NCBI GenBank assembly: GCA_020440645.1
Contig: JAGRNR010000008.1
Coordinates: 1-64,000, forward strand
DNA length: 64,000 nt
Reading direction: 5' to 3'
From: JAHEFU01 sp020440645
GTDB lineage: Bacteria; 4484-113; JAFGCY01
Made by a program: the position numbers and the translations under genes. This document shows positions 23,494 to 30,513 of the stretch, one piece after another. Positions within the stretch are counted from its first letter, which is position 1. Each line of letters begins with the position of its first letter. The notes beneath the pieces are model-generated. The model searched no databases and was not told the DNA's origin. It was given only the letters and a program-made list of their open reading frames with translations.

Positions 23494-24619
23494 TGCTCAC
23501 CGCATTTCGGTTCGCCTGCACCAGCTTCGCCACGATCCAGCCCAGCACGCCCAGTCCTAAGACGAAGCTCACGAGGAACATCACGAGCGGCCCGACCTGC
23601 ATCTTCACCGGGTCGGCGGCGATGTCGAGGTAGGGCGCCAGGCGGAAGTTCTGCGCCAGTTGCCGGGCGATCGCATGAAGGCCGAGCACGAGGAACTGCG
23701 CAAGGATCACCCACAGGCCGATCTTCGCGGCATTGCGTCCAAGCCACAGCAGGCCAAGCGGGATCGCCGGGCCGATTGCCGCCAGCGCGGCGAAGGGCAG
23801 GGCGCTCCCGGCCGTCATGTAGTCCCGCAGTCCGGCTTCCCAACTGCCGGAGTACAGCAGCCCGCCGATGCCGTAGACAACAAGCGCTGCCGTGTAGAGC
23901 TGCGGCGCGAAACCACGGGTCCACTTGCGGTAGTCGTCAGTTTCATGCCCGGCCAGCATCGCTCCGTCAAATGAAACGTATGCCGCGGTCGTTGTCAGCG
24001 CCAGGCCGAAGAAGAACAGCATCCGCACCCACATGTGCGGGTCAGCCAGGCTGTGCGCCGTGCCGTACACGGCGGCGGCCCGGCCGGTCTGTTCGGCGAT
24101 CGCCGGCCAGCTGCCGGGGTCGGCCATCGTGCTCATCGCGCTGTGGAAGATCACTGCAATCAGGATGAACAGCAGCGCACTGGCCCAGCCGCTGGCGCGT
24201 TGCCAGGCCTTCAGCTGGCCTTGCTTCGCCGTGCGCAGCCCGACGGCGTAGATGTACACGCCGTAGTAGGCCAGGCACAGGAGCGCGATCACCGCCAGCC
24301 ACTGCCAGGCCATCAGGATCGTGGCGCTGTAGAACACACGGTAGCCCATCACCTGCAGGAACAGCAGCGGCACGATGCCGAGGTTGACACCAAAGGCGAT
24401 GATGAAGGGCATCTGCGACATCAGCCGCGCGCTGAAGCGCCGGGCCTCGGGGATGCGGGACAGGCCGAGCAGCATCGCGGTGATCGTGCCGGCGTACCAC
24501 AGGTTCATCGGCAGCAGGTGCAGCGTGAACCCGAGTACGCGGAAGAAGATCAGGAACCAGAACGGGGCGGGGTAGCCCAGTTCGTTGACAGGGGCAATCA
24601 GGCCGTTGGGATCCATCAT
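23486..24619 (-). CDS. Polytopic membrane subunit paired with the bd-like oxidase
   Basis: 377 residues with about nine hydrophobic segments. It starts MMDPNGLIAPVNELGYPAPF and contains ADPHMWVRMLFFFGLALTTT. The ATG overlaps the stop of the cytochrome bd-like gene upstream by 4 nt, so they form one complex or pathway. It has no CxxCH haem motif but several histidines in helices (FTLHLLPMN, FHSAMST) that could bind haem b. I take it as the second membrane subunit. The stop codon lies in a heptamer array. Confidence 0.75.
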   Translation of the reverse strand: MMDPNGLIAPVNELGYPAPFWFLIFFRVLGFTLHLLPMNLWYAGTITAMLLGLSRIPEARRFSARLMSQMPFIIAFGVNLGIVPLLFLQVMGYRVFYSATILMAWQWLAVIALLCLAYYGVYIYAVGLRTAKQGQLKAWQRASGWASALLFILIAVIFHSAMSTMADPGSWPAIAEQTGRAAAVYGTAHSLADPHMWVRMLFFFGLALTTTAAYVSFDGAMLAGHETDDYRKWTRGFAPQLYTAALVVYGIGGLLYSGSWEAGLRDYMTAGSALPFAALAAIGPAIPLGLLWLGRNAAKIGLWVILAQFLVLGLHAIARQLAQNFRLAPYLDIAADPVKMQVGPLVMFLVSFVLGLGVLGWIVAKLVQANRNAVSSA

Positions 24620-26061
24620 CTTGCCTCCTCCACAGTGTTGCCAATCATCGCCTGCACGTCGGACAGGCTGTCATGCCGCCCGCCGAAGAACATGCCCTCC
24701 GGCATCTCCGGGCGCATGTCCATCAGGTAGTCCGTCAGGATCTCCGCCTCGGCGTCAGTGCCGCTCCAGGGCGGCATGAAGTACTTCAGCTTCTCCGGGT
24801 GCCGCACGGATGTCGCCACCATTTCGCGGCTCCAGCCGGTCAGCAGGTGCTCCATCGCGTTGACACCGTTGCGCTGGGCGTGGCAGTCGTTGCAGTGGTA
24901 CATGAACAGCACCTCGCCGATCTCCACCCGGTCGTACTTCGGCAGCGCCAGCATGCCCTGCTCGTCAACCGTCAGGCTGCCATCGGGATGCGTGGTGACG
25001 AGCTGCGGGTGCCGGGCCGCCAGCCAGGCCGAGGGCCAGCGCGTGCCCTCGATGAAGCCATTCTCACGCAGCAGCGGCACCTTCTCCGCCAGCACCTGGT
25101 TGCCAAGCACCAGGTTGTAGACGATGTAGGGCTTGCGCACCGCCTCGCGGATGTACTCACCGGTGGCGGTTGCCGCCAGCCCAAAGCCGAGGAACATGAT
25201 CGCGAAACCCGGGCTGAGCCAGCCGGGGTTGCGGTAGGGGCCGATGTACAGCAGCGCGAACACCACTGTTGTCAGCGTGAACATGATCACCATCAGCACG
25301 TTGATCACCGCCGCGCCCTGCAGGGCGGCCTTGCTGCTGGCGGGCAGCAGCAGGTACCACCACAGCCCGCCGCTGGCAACCAGCGCGCTGCCAAGCATCG
25401 CCGGGCGGCTGCTGCGCCTCTCGATGTAGCGCAGCAGGTCGGTGTCCTGGCACTTGAAGGAGGCATGGAAGTAGACATACATCGATGCCAGCAGGAAGGC
25501 TGCTCCCGTGCGGGCCAGCACCTGCGGCAGGAACTGCGGGTTAAAGAACCCGTGCCAGAAGTTGTGCGTCTCGGGCCACTGTCCGGGGTCCAGCATGAAG
25601 GCCGTGATCCCGGTGATCAGCACCAGGCTGATCCAGGCGGCGGCGGCGTAGATCCAGCCCATCGCCACATGCGTCCTGCGGTCCAGCTTGCCCCAGAAGT
25701 AATAGAATGCGAAGCCAGCCGCGAGTTCAATCACGAAAAACACCCATTCCGTGGCCCAGCCGAATACGAATGTCTGGATCAGGAAGTGGGTGGCCAAGGG
25801 GCTTGCGAGGCCGATGATCCACCAGATCCCGACCCCGGTGATCGCCCCGAACACCACAGTCAGCAGCACGAAGAACCAGGCATGCTGCTTGAGGTAGGCG
25901 AGGTAGCCCTCATCGTTGTGCTTGTATGCGTGGCTTGTCTCCACCGCGAGGAACAACCCGCCGCCGACTGCGTAATGCGACACCAGCACATGCACCGTGG
26001 CGATCAGGGCGATCAGCATCGGTGCCGTCAGGAATGGCACGTGCCACCAGGGATAACTCAT
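24616..26061 (-). CDS. Cytochrome bd-superfamily subunit I with fused c-type haem domain
   Basis: 481 residues. Residues 1-345 form about nine helices with the CydA-like opening TVHVLVSHYAVGGGLFLAVE (candidate haem ligand histidines) and EWVFFVIELAAGF. The C-terminal 110 residues are a cytochrome c domain: MYHCNDCHAQRNG near residue 388 (CxxCH) and KYFMPPWSG with the likely Met ligand near 430. In canonical CydA there is no such domain; the bd superfamily includes families with a fused cytochrome c (so-called OR-C types). It may take electrons from cytochrome c rather than quinol; whether it reduces oxygen is unknown. GGAG precedes the ATG. Confidence 0.82.
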   Translation of the reverse strand: MSYPWWHVPFLTAPMLIALIATVHVLVSHYAVGGGLFLAVETSHAYKHNDEGYLAYLKQHAWFFVLLTVVFGAITGVGIWWIIGLASPLATHFLIQTFVFGWATEWVFFVIELAAGFAFYYFWGKLDRRTHVAMGWIYAAAAWISLVLITGITAFMLDPGQWPETHNFWHGFFNPQFLPQVLARTGAAFLLASMYVYFHASFKCQDTDLLRYIERRSSRPAMLGSALVASGGLWWYLLLPASSKAALQGAAVINVLMVIMFTLTTVVFALLYIGPYRNPGWLSPGFAIMFLGFGLAATATGEYIREAVRKPYIVYNLVLGNQVLAEKVPLLRENGFIEGTRWPSAWLAARHPQLVTTHPDGSLTVDEQGMLALPKYDRVEIGEVLFMYHCNDCHAQRNGVNAMEHLLTGWSREMVATSVRHPEKLKYFMPPWSGTDAEAEILTDYLMDMRPEMPEGMFFGGRHDSLSDVQAMIGNTVEEAR

Positions 26062-26215
26062 TGCGCATCTCCGTCGGTCCCAATCCGTGGACCGCGAACC
26101 ATAGCATGCAGACTATTACCTGAAATGTGAATTCATTCACGTAATATCAGCAAAATGAAACCAAACTGAGACAGCTCGATCCGGCCGGGAATGTCTGCGC
26201 AGCCCGTGGAATCGC

Positions 26216-26221
26216 TAGAAT
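26216..26221 (+). promoter_or_regulatory. -10 box of gene 26231
   Basis: TAGAAT, 9 nt before the ATG at 26231, with no ribosome site. Confidence 0.45.
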
Positions 26222-26230
26222 CAATGTCCG

Positions 26231-26857
26231 ATGCCGCCATTCCTCTACATCCCGATCGCCGTCGGCCTGGCCGCCTGTGGCTACATCATCTTTGTTCGCA
26301 GCAGGCGCAGCAATGGCCCGGATGCCGCCCGGATCGAGGCCATGCAGTTCGGCACTGCCCGCGAAGTGCTCGTCTACATGCAGCAGCAGCGCATCGGCTA
26401 CATCGCGGTCGAGGGCGGTGGCAAGTGGGAGGCCAAGGACCTGCGCCAGCAGGGGATTGTCAACCTGCTCCGGTCAAGGTACTTCGAGCTGCACAATGCC
26501 GAGCAGCGGCAGTACTTCAGTGAAGTGTCCGAGAACCATGTGGAGCAGGCCCGCGCGCTGATGGCAAAGCGCCCGGCGCAGAACCTGCGCGGCTACCGCC
26601 AGCAGTTGATGAAACTGATGATCTATGTGAAGGACCCGGACTGCCGCCAGGAGATCCAGCATGAGCTGGCGGCAATCGCAACTGCCGTTGAGGAGGAGCA
26701 GGTGCGCAGCGCACTGGCCAGCCCGCCGGCGGAAATTGACGACGAGCACCTGGCCCTGCTGGAGAACTTCCTCGAAACCAACCCGCGCTTCACCCTGGCC
26801 CGCGAACTGGAAGCGGAGATCGAAAGGGTGAAGGGGATACTGGGAAGACGCAGCTGA
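26231..26857 (+). CDS. Membrane-anchored helical protein, unknown
   Basis: 208 residues. N-terminal anchor (IPIAVGLAACGYIIFV, about 7-22) followed by RSRR and a soluble domain. ARIEAMQFGTAREVLVYMQQ and GYIAVEGGGKWEAKDLRQQG may form a small alpha/beta unit; the remainder is helical (EIQHELAAIATAVEEEQVRS, ELEAEIERVKGILGRRS). No family recognised. It is divergent from the oxidase genes and ends next to the damaged hicA, in a spacer of simple words. Confidence 0.65.
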   Translation: MPPFLYIPIAVGLAACGYIIFVRSRRSNGPDAARIEAMQFGTAREVLVYMQQQRIGYIAVEGGGKWEAKDLRQQGIVNLLRSRYFELHNAEQRQYFSEVSENHVEQARALMAKRPAQNLRGYRQQLMKLMIYVKDPDCRQEIQHELAAIATAVEEEQVRSALASPPAEIDDEHLALLENFLETNPRFTLARELEAEIERVKGILGRRS

Positions 26858-26868
26858 ACCTGCTTCTG

Positions 26869-26973
26869 TTACTGCTTCTCATTCTGACCACTGACCACTG
26901 ATTTCTGACAACTTGCCAGCGCCTTCAGCAGTTGCTTCCCGGATACGTCGCTGGGAATCCTTACCAGCTGAAT
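26869..26973 (-). pseudogene. hicA: HicA toxin remnant truncated by a repeat array
   Basis: Immediately downstream of hicB, in the +2 frame, the minus strand reads LVRIPSDVSGKQLLKALASC, matching the N-terminus of HicA (x-x-IP-x-DVSGK-x-L-x-KAL), the mRNA-cleaving double-stranded RNA-binding-fold toxin. There is no ATG, GTG or TTG start (the frame opens at TGA, then ATT/CTG), and after the second turn the frame passes into simple repeat words (QKSVVSGQNEKQ) and stops. The catalytic His and the remainder of the domain, usually 60-80 residues, are missing. Confidence 0.65.
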
Positions 26974-27179
26974 ACCTCTTCACTGACTGTCAGGTGGTGC
27001 AGGCGAATGCTCCTCGGCGGATCCGGCAGGTCCTCAAAGTAAAGACTGACCGCCTCAATGATGTTCGCCTTGAGTTCAGCCATGTCCCTGCCATGCGTGA
27101 ATATTGCGTACTCCACGCCGCGTGCGTTGAAGCCACCGCCTTCCTCGGGAAGCACTTCCATGATCAGTTCTGCTGGCAT
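26961..27179 (-). CDS. hicB: HicB-family antitoxin
   Basis: 72 residues from the ATG at 27179. LIMEVLPEEGGGFNARGVEY is the typical HicB partial RNase-H-like strand pair, then FTHGRDMAELKANIIEAVSL and a C-terminal extension. HicB neutralises the HicA RNase by direct binding. An ATG at 27200 in the same frame has no promoter, while TACAAT stands exactly 6 nt before 27179. Its toxin partner downstream is broken, so this antitoxin looks orphaned. Confidence 0.82.
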   Translation of the reverse strand: MPAELIMEVLPEEGGGFNARGVEYAIFTHGRDMAELKANIIEAVSLYFEDLPDPPRSIRLHHLTVSEEVFSW

Positions 27180-27185
27180 GCTCTC

Positions 27186-27191
27186 ATTGTA
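27186..27191 (-). promoter_or_regulatory. -10 box, leaderless, hicB
   Basis: TACAAT on the minus strand, 6 nt, then ATG at 27179. This decides the start of hicB. Confidence 0.6.
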
Positions 27192-27276
27192 CCCTGACAT
27201 ACTTCCAGGGACATCAGCTTTGTCTTGTGGGCAGGCACATTAAGGAGTTGCCAGAATGACCACTGGCCACTGCCCA

Positions 27277-28128
27277 CTACTCCGGTGCGACGTTCAGTCC
27301 CATCGCCTCATCGCGATTGTCAAAACCATAGCCGGCGATCAGGGCCTGCACCGCGTCATTCTCGGCCAGCCCGGTGAGCAGCGCCATCACGGAGCTGTCA
27401 TCCTCCAGCCCGCTGGCCGCCGCCGCCTGGTAGATGAAGTCCTCATGCAGGTCGCGCGGCAGCAGCAGCACGAGCTTGGTCTCCTCGTTGCCAACGATCA
27501 GCGAGCGCGGCACGATCGCCATCTGCGAACCATTGTCCAGCAGCTCCTGCAGGATCGCCGCTGCCGTGTCCGGATGGCTCAGGCGGTCCTCCACGCGCGG
27601 CATCACCCCGTCGGTGACCAGCGCCTGCGGGGCGTAGTAGCCCGTCACGGTCCGTTCGCTGCCGACGCCCAGCCACTTGAAGCGCAGGCGGTAGATGTCA
27701 AACAGGCTTTCCGCGCGCCAGCTTTCGCCTTTGCGTGCAATTAGCGCCAGTCGGTCGCCGGCGAAGGTGCGCATCGTGGCCTCACTCAGCAGGCCGGCCC
27801 CGCTCAGTGCCGAGCGCACTTCAGGATCGGAGAACAGGAAGGCATCCACACCCGCGAACTTCTCGCCGGCTGCCACCTTGTCCAGCAGTTCGCCGCGCTC
27901 CAGCGGTTCCAGCTCAATGCCCTTCAGGCCGTTGCCAAGCTCCGGCTCCAGCGTTTCCAGCAGGCTGACGAGCAGCGGGTCGCACACGAGCCTGAGCTTG
28001 CGTGGCTTTGACGCTTCGCGCGCCGGGGCGGCGGCCTGTCCGTCCGTGGCCGGCTGCGACTGCGGGCAGGAGCTGAGCATAGTGAGCGCGAGGATGGCAA
28101 TGATGCCAATGAAGCTGCGGATTCCCAT
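27277..28128 (-). CDS. ModA-like periplasmic binding lipoprotein
   Basis: 283 residues. The N-terminal helix ends in a lipobox, ALTMLSSC, so the protein is lipid-anchored. The fold looks like an oxyanion-binding component of the ModA/WtpA type: LRLVCDPLLVSLLETLEPEL, VDAFLFSDPEVRSALSGAGL, RLALIARKGE, and GSERTVTGYYAPQALVTDGV correspond in order to the usual ModA segments. It would bind molybdate or a similar anion outside the membrane. No permease or ATPase gene is adjacent. The ATG at 28128, 6 nt after TACACT, is preferred to the GTG one codon earlier. Confidence 0.75.
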   Translation of the reverse strand: MGIRSFIGIIAILALTMLSSCPQSQPATDGQAAAPAREASKPRKLRLVCDPLLVSLLETLEPELGNGLKGIELEPLERGELLDKVAAGEKFAGVDAFLFSDPEVRSALSGAGLLSEATMRTFAGDRLALIARKGESWRAESLFDIYRLRFKWLGVGSERTVTGYYAPQALVTDGVMPRVEDRLSHPDTAAAILQELLDNGSQMAIVPRSLIVGNEETKLVLLLPRDLHEDFIYQAAAASGLEDDSSVMALLTGLAENDAVQALIAGYGFDNRDEAMGLNVAPE

Positions 28129-28134
28129 CACCTA

Positions 28135-28140
28135 AGTGTA
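28135..28140 (-). promoter_or_regulatory. -10 box, leaderless, ModA-like gene
   Basis: TACACT on the minus strand, 6 nt (TAGGTG), ATG at 28128. Confidence 0.5.
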
Positions 28141-28162
28141 TTACCCACGATCAGGCCTGTGC

Positions 28163-28858
28163 TCACCCGAGCCTGAGCCAGTTGTACAGTGCCAGCTCAT
28201 ATGCGAAGCGCGAGTTGTAGTGCCCGCCGACGAGGAATACCGGCAGCAGCAGCGGCAGCAGCGTCAGCCCGCTGCCGGCCCCGATGCTGATCCCGACTCC
28301 GGGCAGCAGGATCCAGATCATCGCCGCACTGGCCAGCCAGCTCAGCGCGGTCTTCGGATGCATCAGGCTCAGCATCCCCATCCGGTCGCCCTCATGCATG
28401 TGGCTCGGCATCCCGCGGTAGTACTCACTTACCCTGAGACGCAGGGAGGGGGTCGGGGCGCGGCGCACCACCTGGTCCAGTGCCTGCCGGGCCGGGCCGA
28501 GTTGCGAGTACTGGAAGCTGGCCTGCAGTGCCACCTGCTCCGGCTCCAGCCAGGGGTCGATGAAGATCAGGCGCTTCGTCGTGTCATTCATCGCGGAGGT
28601 GAAGTCCACCAGTTTGTTGCGGTAATCGTTCTGCAGCAGGAAGTACAGCAGTGGCAAAAGGATCGCCGCCACGAGGATGTGCAGCACCCCTGGCACGCTT
28701 GGCGTGTACTGCTGCCAGGGGAACAGTGCCTCCAGCAGCGCCACGAGCACACCGGCGCCGATCAGTGCGCGGTTGATGAAGTCGCGGCGGCGCGTCAGGC
28801 TGGCCTCCTGGTCGATCAGCCAGTCCGAATAGCGCCTCCTGTGCAGGTCAGTTCCCAA
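28163..28858 (-). CDS. Four-helix membrane protein, unknown
   Basis: 231 residues from a TTG at 28858, 8 nt after a TAGAAT box; an upstream frame to 29167 is antisense to the nucleotidyltransferase. It opens GTDLHRRRYSDWLIDQEASL, has a helix pair at about 30-50 and 56-75, a cytoplasmic middle with FIDPWLEPEQVALQASFQYS and VSEYYRGMPSHMHEGDRMG, and a second pair near 170-210. Layout (pair, middle, pair) resembles the four-helix genes at 12-14 kb, but I see no shared motif. Confidence 0.62.
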   Translation of the reverse strand: MGTDLHRRRYSDWLIDQEASLTRRRDFINRALIGAGVLVALLEALFPWQQYTPSVPGVLHILVAAILLPLLYFLLQNDYRNKLVDFTSAMNDTTKRLIFIDPWLEPEQVALQASFQYSQLGPARQALDQVVRRAPTPSLRLRVSEYYRGMPSHMHEGDRMGMLSLMHPKTALSWLASAAMIWILLPGVGISIGAGSGLTLLPLLLPVFLVGGHYNSRFAYELALYNWLRLG

Positions 28859-28866
28859 GCCATCCC

Positions 28867-28872
28867 ATTCTA
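28867..28872 (-). promoter_or_regulatory. -10 box of gene 28163-28858
   Basis: TAGAAT on the minus strand, 8 nt before the TTG at 28858; TATAGA overlaps it. Divergent from the promoter at 28908. Confidence 0.45.
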
Positions 28873-28907
28873 TACGCGAACACGCCCGCGCTGCGCTGCG
28901 GCTCCTG

Positions 28908-28913
28908 TAGAAT
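28908..28913 (+). promoter_or_regulatory. -10 box, leaderless, nucleotidyltransferase gene
   Basis: TAGAAT, 6 nt (AGGCAT), GTG at 28920. Confidence 0.6.
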
Positions 28914-28919
28914 AGGCAT

Positions 28920-29669
28920 GTGGGCCTCAATGCCATCCTGATCGCCGGGGGACAGCTGCCGGAGGAACTGCGCCAGTTCAGCCCCCATGCCACCAAGGCA
29001 CTGCTGCCTGTCAACGGCCGTACGCTACTGCGCACCGCCGTGGATGCTGCAAAGGACAGTGGCCTGTTCGACCGCATCGTGGTCAGCGGCAACCATGAGG
29101 TGGTGGACAACATGCCGGAGGAAGCGGAGTACGTGCAGATCGGCGCGGATGTGGTGGACAACATCATGAATGCCTACGAGCACCTCGGCGGGCACCTGCA
29201 TGACTACGTGGTGCTCAGCCCCGACCTGCCGCGCATCAACGCTGAGGTGCTAGGCAACTTCGTCAGCCGCGCACAGGACATGGGCGAGCTGTGCATGCCG
29301 GTGGTCTCCCGCGAGGACTTCCTCGCCAAGTTCCCCGGAGCGAAAAACCGCTTCGAGAAGCTGGATGGCGGCCAATTCACGATGGGCAGCGCTTTCTACA
29401 TTACGGGCCCGGTGCTCAGGCAGAACATGCCGCTGGCGCGCGACCTGTTCCACAACCGCAAGAGCGTGCACAAGATGGCGATCTTCTTCGGCCTGCCGGT
29501 GGTCTGGGGGATGCTCACCGGCCGCCTGACGCTCGCGCTGCTGGAACGCCGGGCGGAGCAGCTGACCGGGGCGCGCGTGCGCGGCGTGCATGTGCGGGAT
29601 GCGGGGATCGCCTATGACATCGACGACCTGGAGAACTACCGCTTCATCAGCGGCCAGTCCGGCGAATAA
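28920..29669 (+). CDS. MobA-like nucleotidyltransferase
   Basis: 249 residues. NAILIAGGQ at the N-terminus is the nucleotide-binding loop of the MobA/GT-A nucleotidyltransferase superfamily; KALLPVNGRTLL follows, then VVLSPDLPRI with the metal-binding Asp, MPVVSREDF, and GIAYDIDDLENY near the end, another usual metal-binding position. Family members move a nucleotide onto molybdopterin or a sugar or polyol phosphate. The window also has ModA-like and MoeA-like proteins, so a role in molybdenum cofactor making is possible but not shown. The GTG start is set by the -10 box. Confidence 0.8.
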   Translation: MGLNAILIAGGQLPEELRQFSPHATKALLPVNGRTLLRTAVDAAKDSGLFDRIVVSGNHEVVDNMPEEAEYVQIGADVVDNIMNAYEHLGGHLHDYVVLSPDLPRINAEVLGNFVSRAQDMGELCMPVVSREDFLAKFPGAKNRFEKLDGGQFTMGSAFYITGPVLRQNMPLARDLFHNRKSVHKMAIFFGLPVVWGMLTGRLTLALLERRAEQLTGARVRGVHVRDAGIAYDIDDLENYRFISGQSGE

Positions 29670-29750
29670 ACGCACATAGAAAACGCCACAGGTGCACCTG
29701 GCGATGCACCTGCAGACGTTGACTGTTAGATCGGTTAGAGGATTGTTCGT

Positions 29751-30011
29751 CTAGATTCCGATGGTGAAGGAACGCTTGTTCTCCTCACCCTGCTCCGCGA
29801 GCAGTTTGCTGCCGCAGCTCAGGCAGCGGCCCATCTTGGCCTCCGGCTTGCTGAGCTTGCTGTCGCAGCTCGGGCAGCGATGCAGCTCGGCCAGCAGGCT
29901 TTCCACCTTGCGAGCGCCCTGCAGGCTGTCCAGTGTGATTTCCGGCTTGATCTCCGCACGCGGTGCGGGCTCAAACGACACGGAAAGCGTATTGATGTCA
30001 CTACGACCCAT
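29751..30011 (-). CDS. Small zinc-ribbon protein
   Basis: 86 residues from the ATG at 30011 behind AAGGAAGGT. The centre has HRCPSCDSKL and GRCLSCGSKL, two CxxC knuckles about 20 residues apart, making a zinc ribbon. The N-terminal half is polar (SFEPAPRAEIKPEITLDSLQ). Family unknown; it could bind nucleic acid or a protein. It stands alone between the nucleotidyltransferase and a repeat-filled spacer. Confidence 0.7.
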   Translation of the reverse strand: MGRSDINTLSVSFEPAPRAEIKPEITLDSLQGARKVESLLAELHRCPSCDSKLSKPEAKMGRCLSCGSKLLAEQGEENKRSFTIGI

Positions 30012-30044
30012 GCGTGTACCTTCCTTGCACAACTTGGTGTTTCT

Positions 30045-30427
30045 AGGAAAAACACCTCACCCACACAGATAGACCTGCAGTATGAAAGATGGTTCCCGAT
30101 TATCATTAAAATTTTCTTAAATTGAACCGGGACTCAGTTTCAGTCAGGGACCAGGGACCGGGGACCGGGAATCAGCTGGGGTCAGTGGCCCGTAGCGGTG
30201 GCACTCATGCCGCCGGGGAAGCAATGAGCAATGAAGAATGAGCAATGAAAACGGAGCAGCGTTGCGTAGTCATGCTGTAAGCATGACGAAGCTGCGCATG
30301 CTCTGCAGCAAATCGTCCATGTTCCTCAAAGCCATCGAAGCTCTGCTTCACGGCTCCATCAACGAAGCCACATGGTCTCATTCTTCATTGCTCATCACTC
30401 ATTGCTGTCTCATCACTCATTGCTCAT
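30045..30427. repeat. Spacer with simple-word arrays and hairpins
   Basis: No gene seen. Contents: GGGACCG-like words (30145-30170); a hairpin GCGGTGGCACTCATGCCGCC with one G-T pair (about 30193-30213); a left arm of ATGAGCAATGAAGA words (30223-30248) and a matching inverted right arm (30378-30427, TCATTCTTCATTGCTCATCA and on) that would fold over about 130 bp of GC-rich hairpin words such as GCATGACGAAGCTGCGCATGC. Confidence 0.7.
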
Positions 30428-30454
30428 AAAAAAAGGCCCCGCCGAAGCGGGGCC
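30428..30454 (-). terminator. Rho-independent terminator of the flotillin operon
   Basis: On the minus strand an 8-bp stem GGCCCCGC / GCGGGGCC with a TTCG tetraloop is followed by seven T residues. It lies 60 bp after the flotillin stop codon and is the only textbook intrinsic terminator in the window. Confidence 0.9.
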
Positions 30455-30513
30455 ATGGGAAGTCTCCAGACTTCAGTGCTCAGATCTCAGATCTGACCAC
30501 TGACTACTGACCA

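Noticed and set aside
24673..26130. 485-codon plus-strand reading frame
   Set aside because: Antisense to the bd-like oxidase gene; composition (Gln, His, Arg) is that of a shadow frame.
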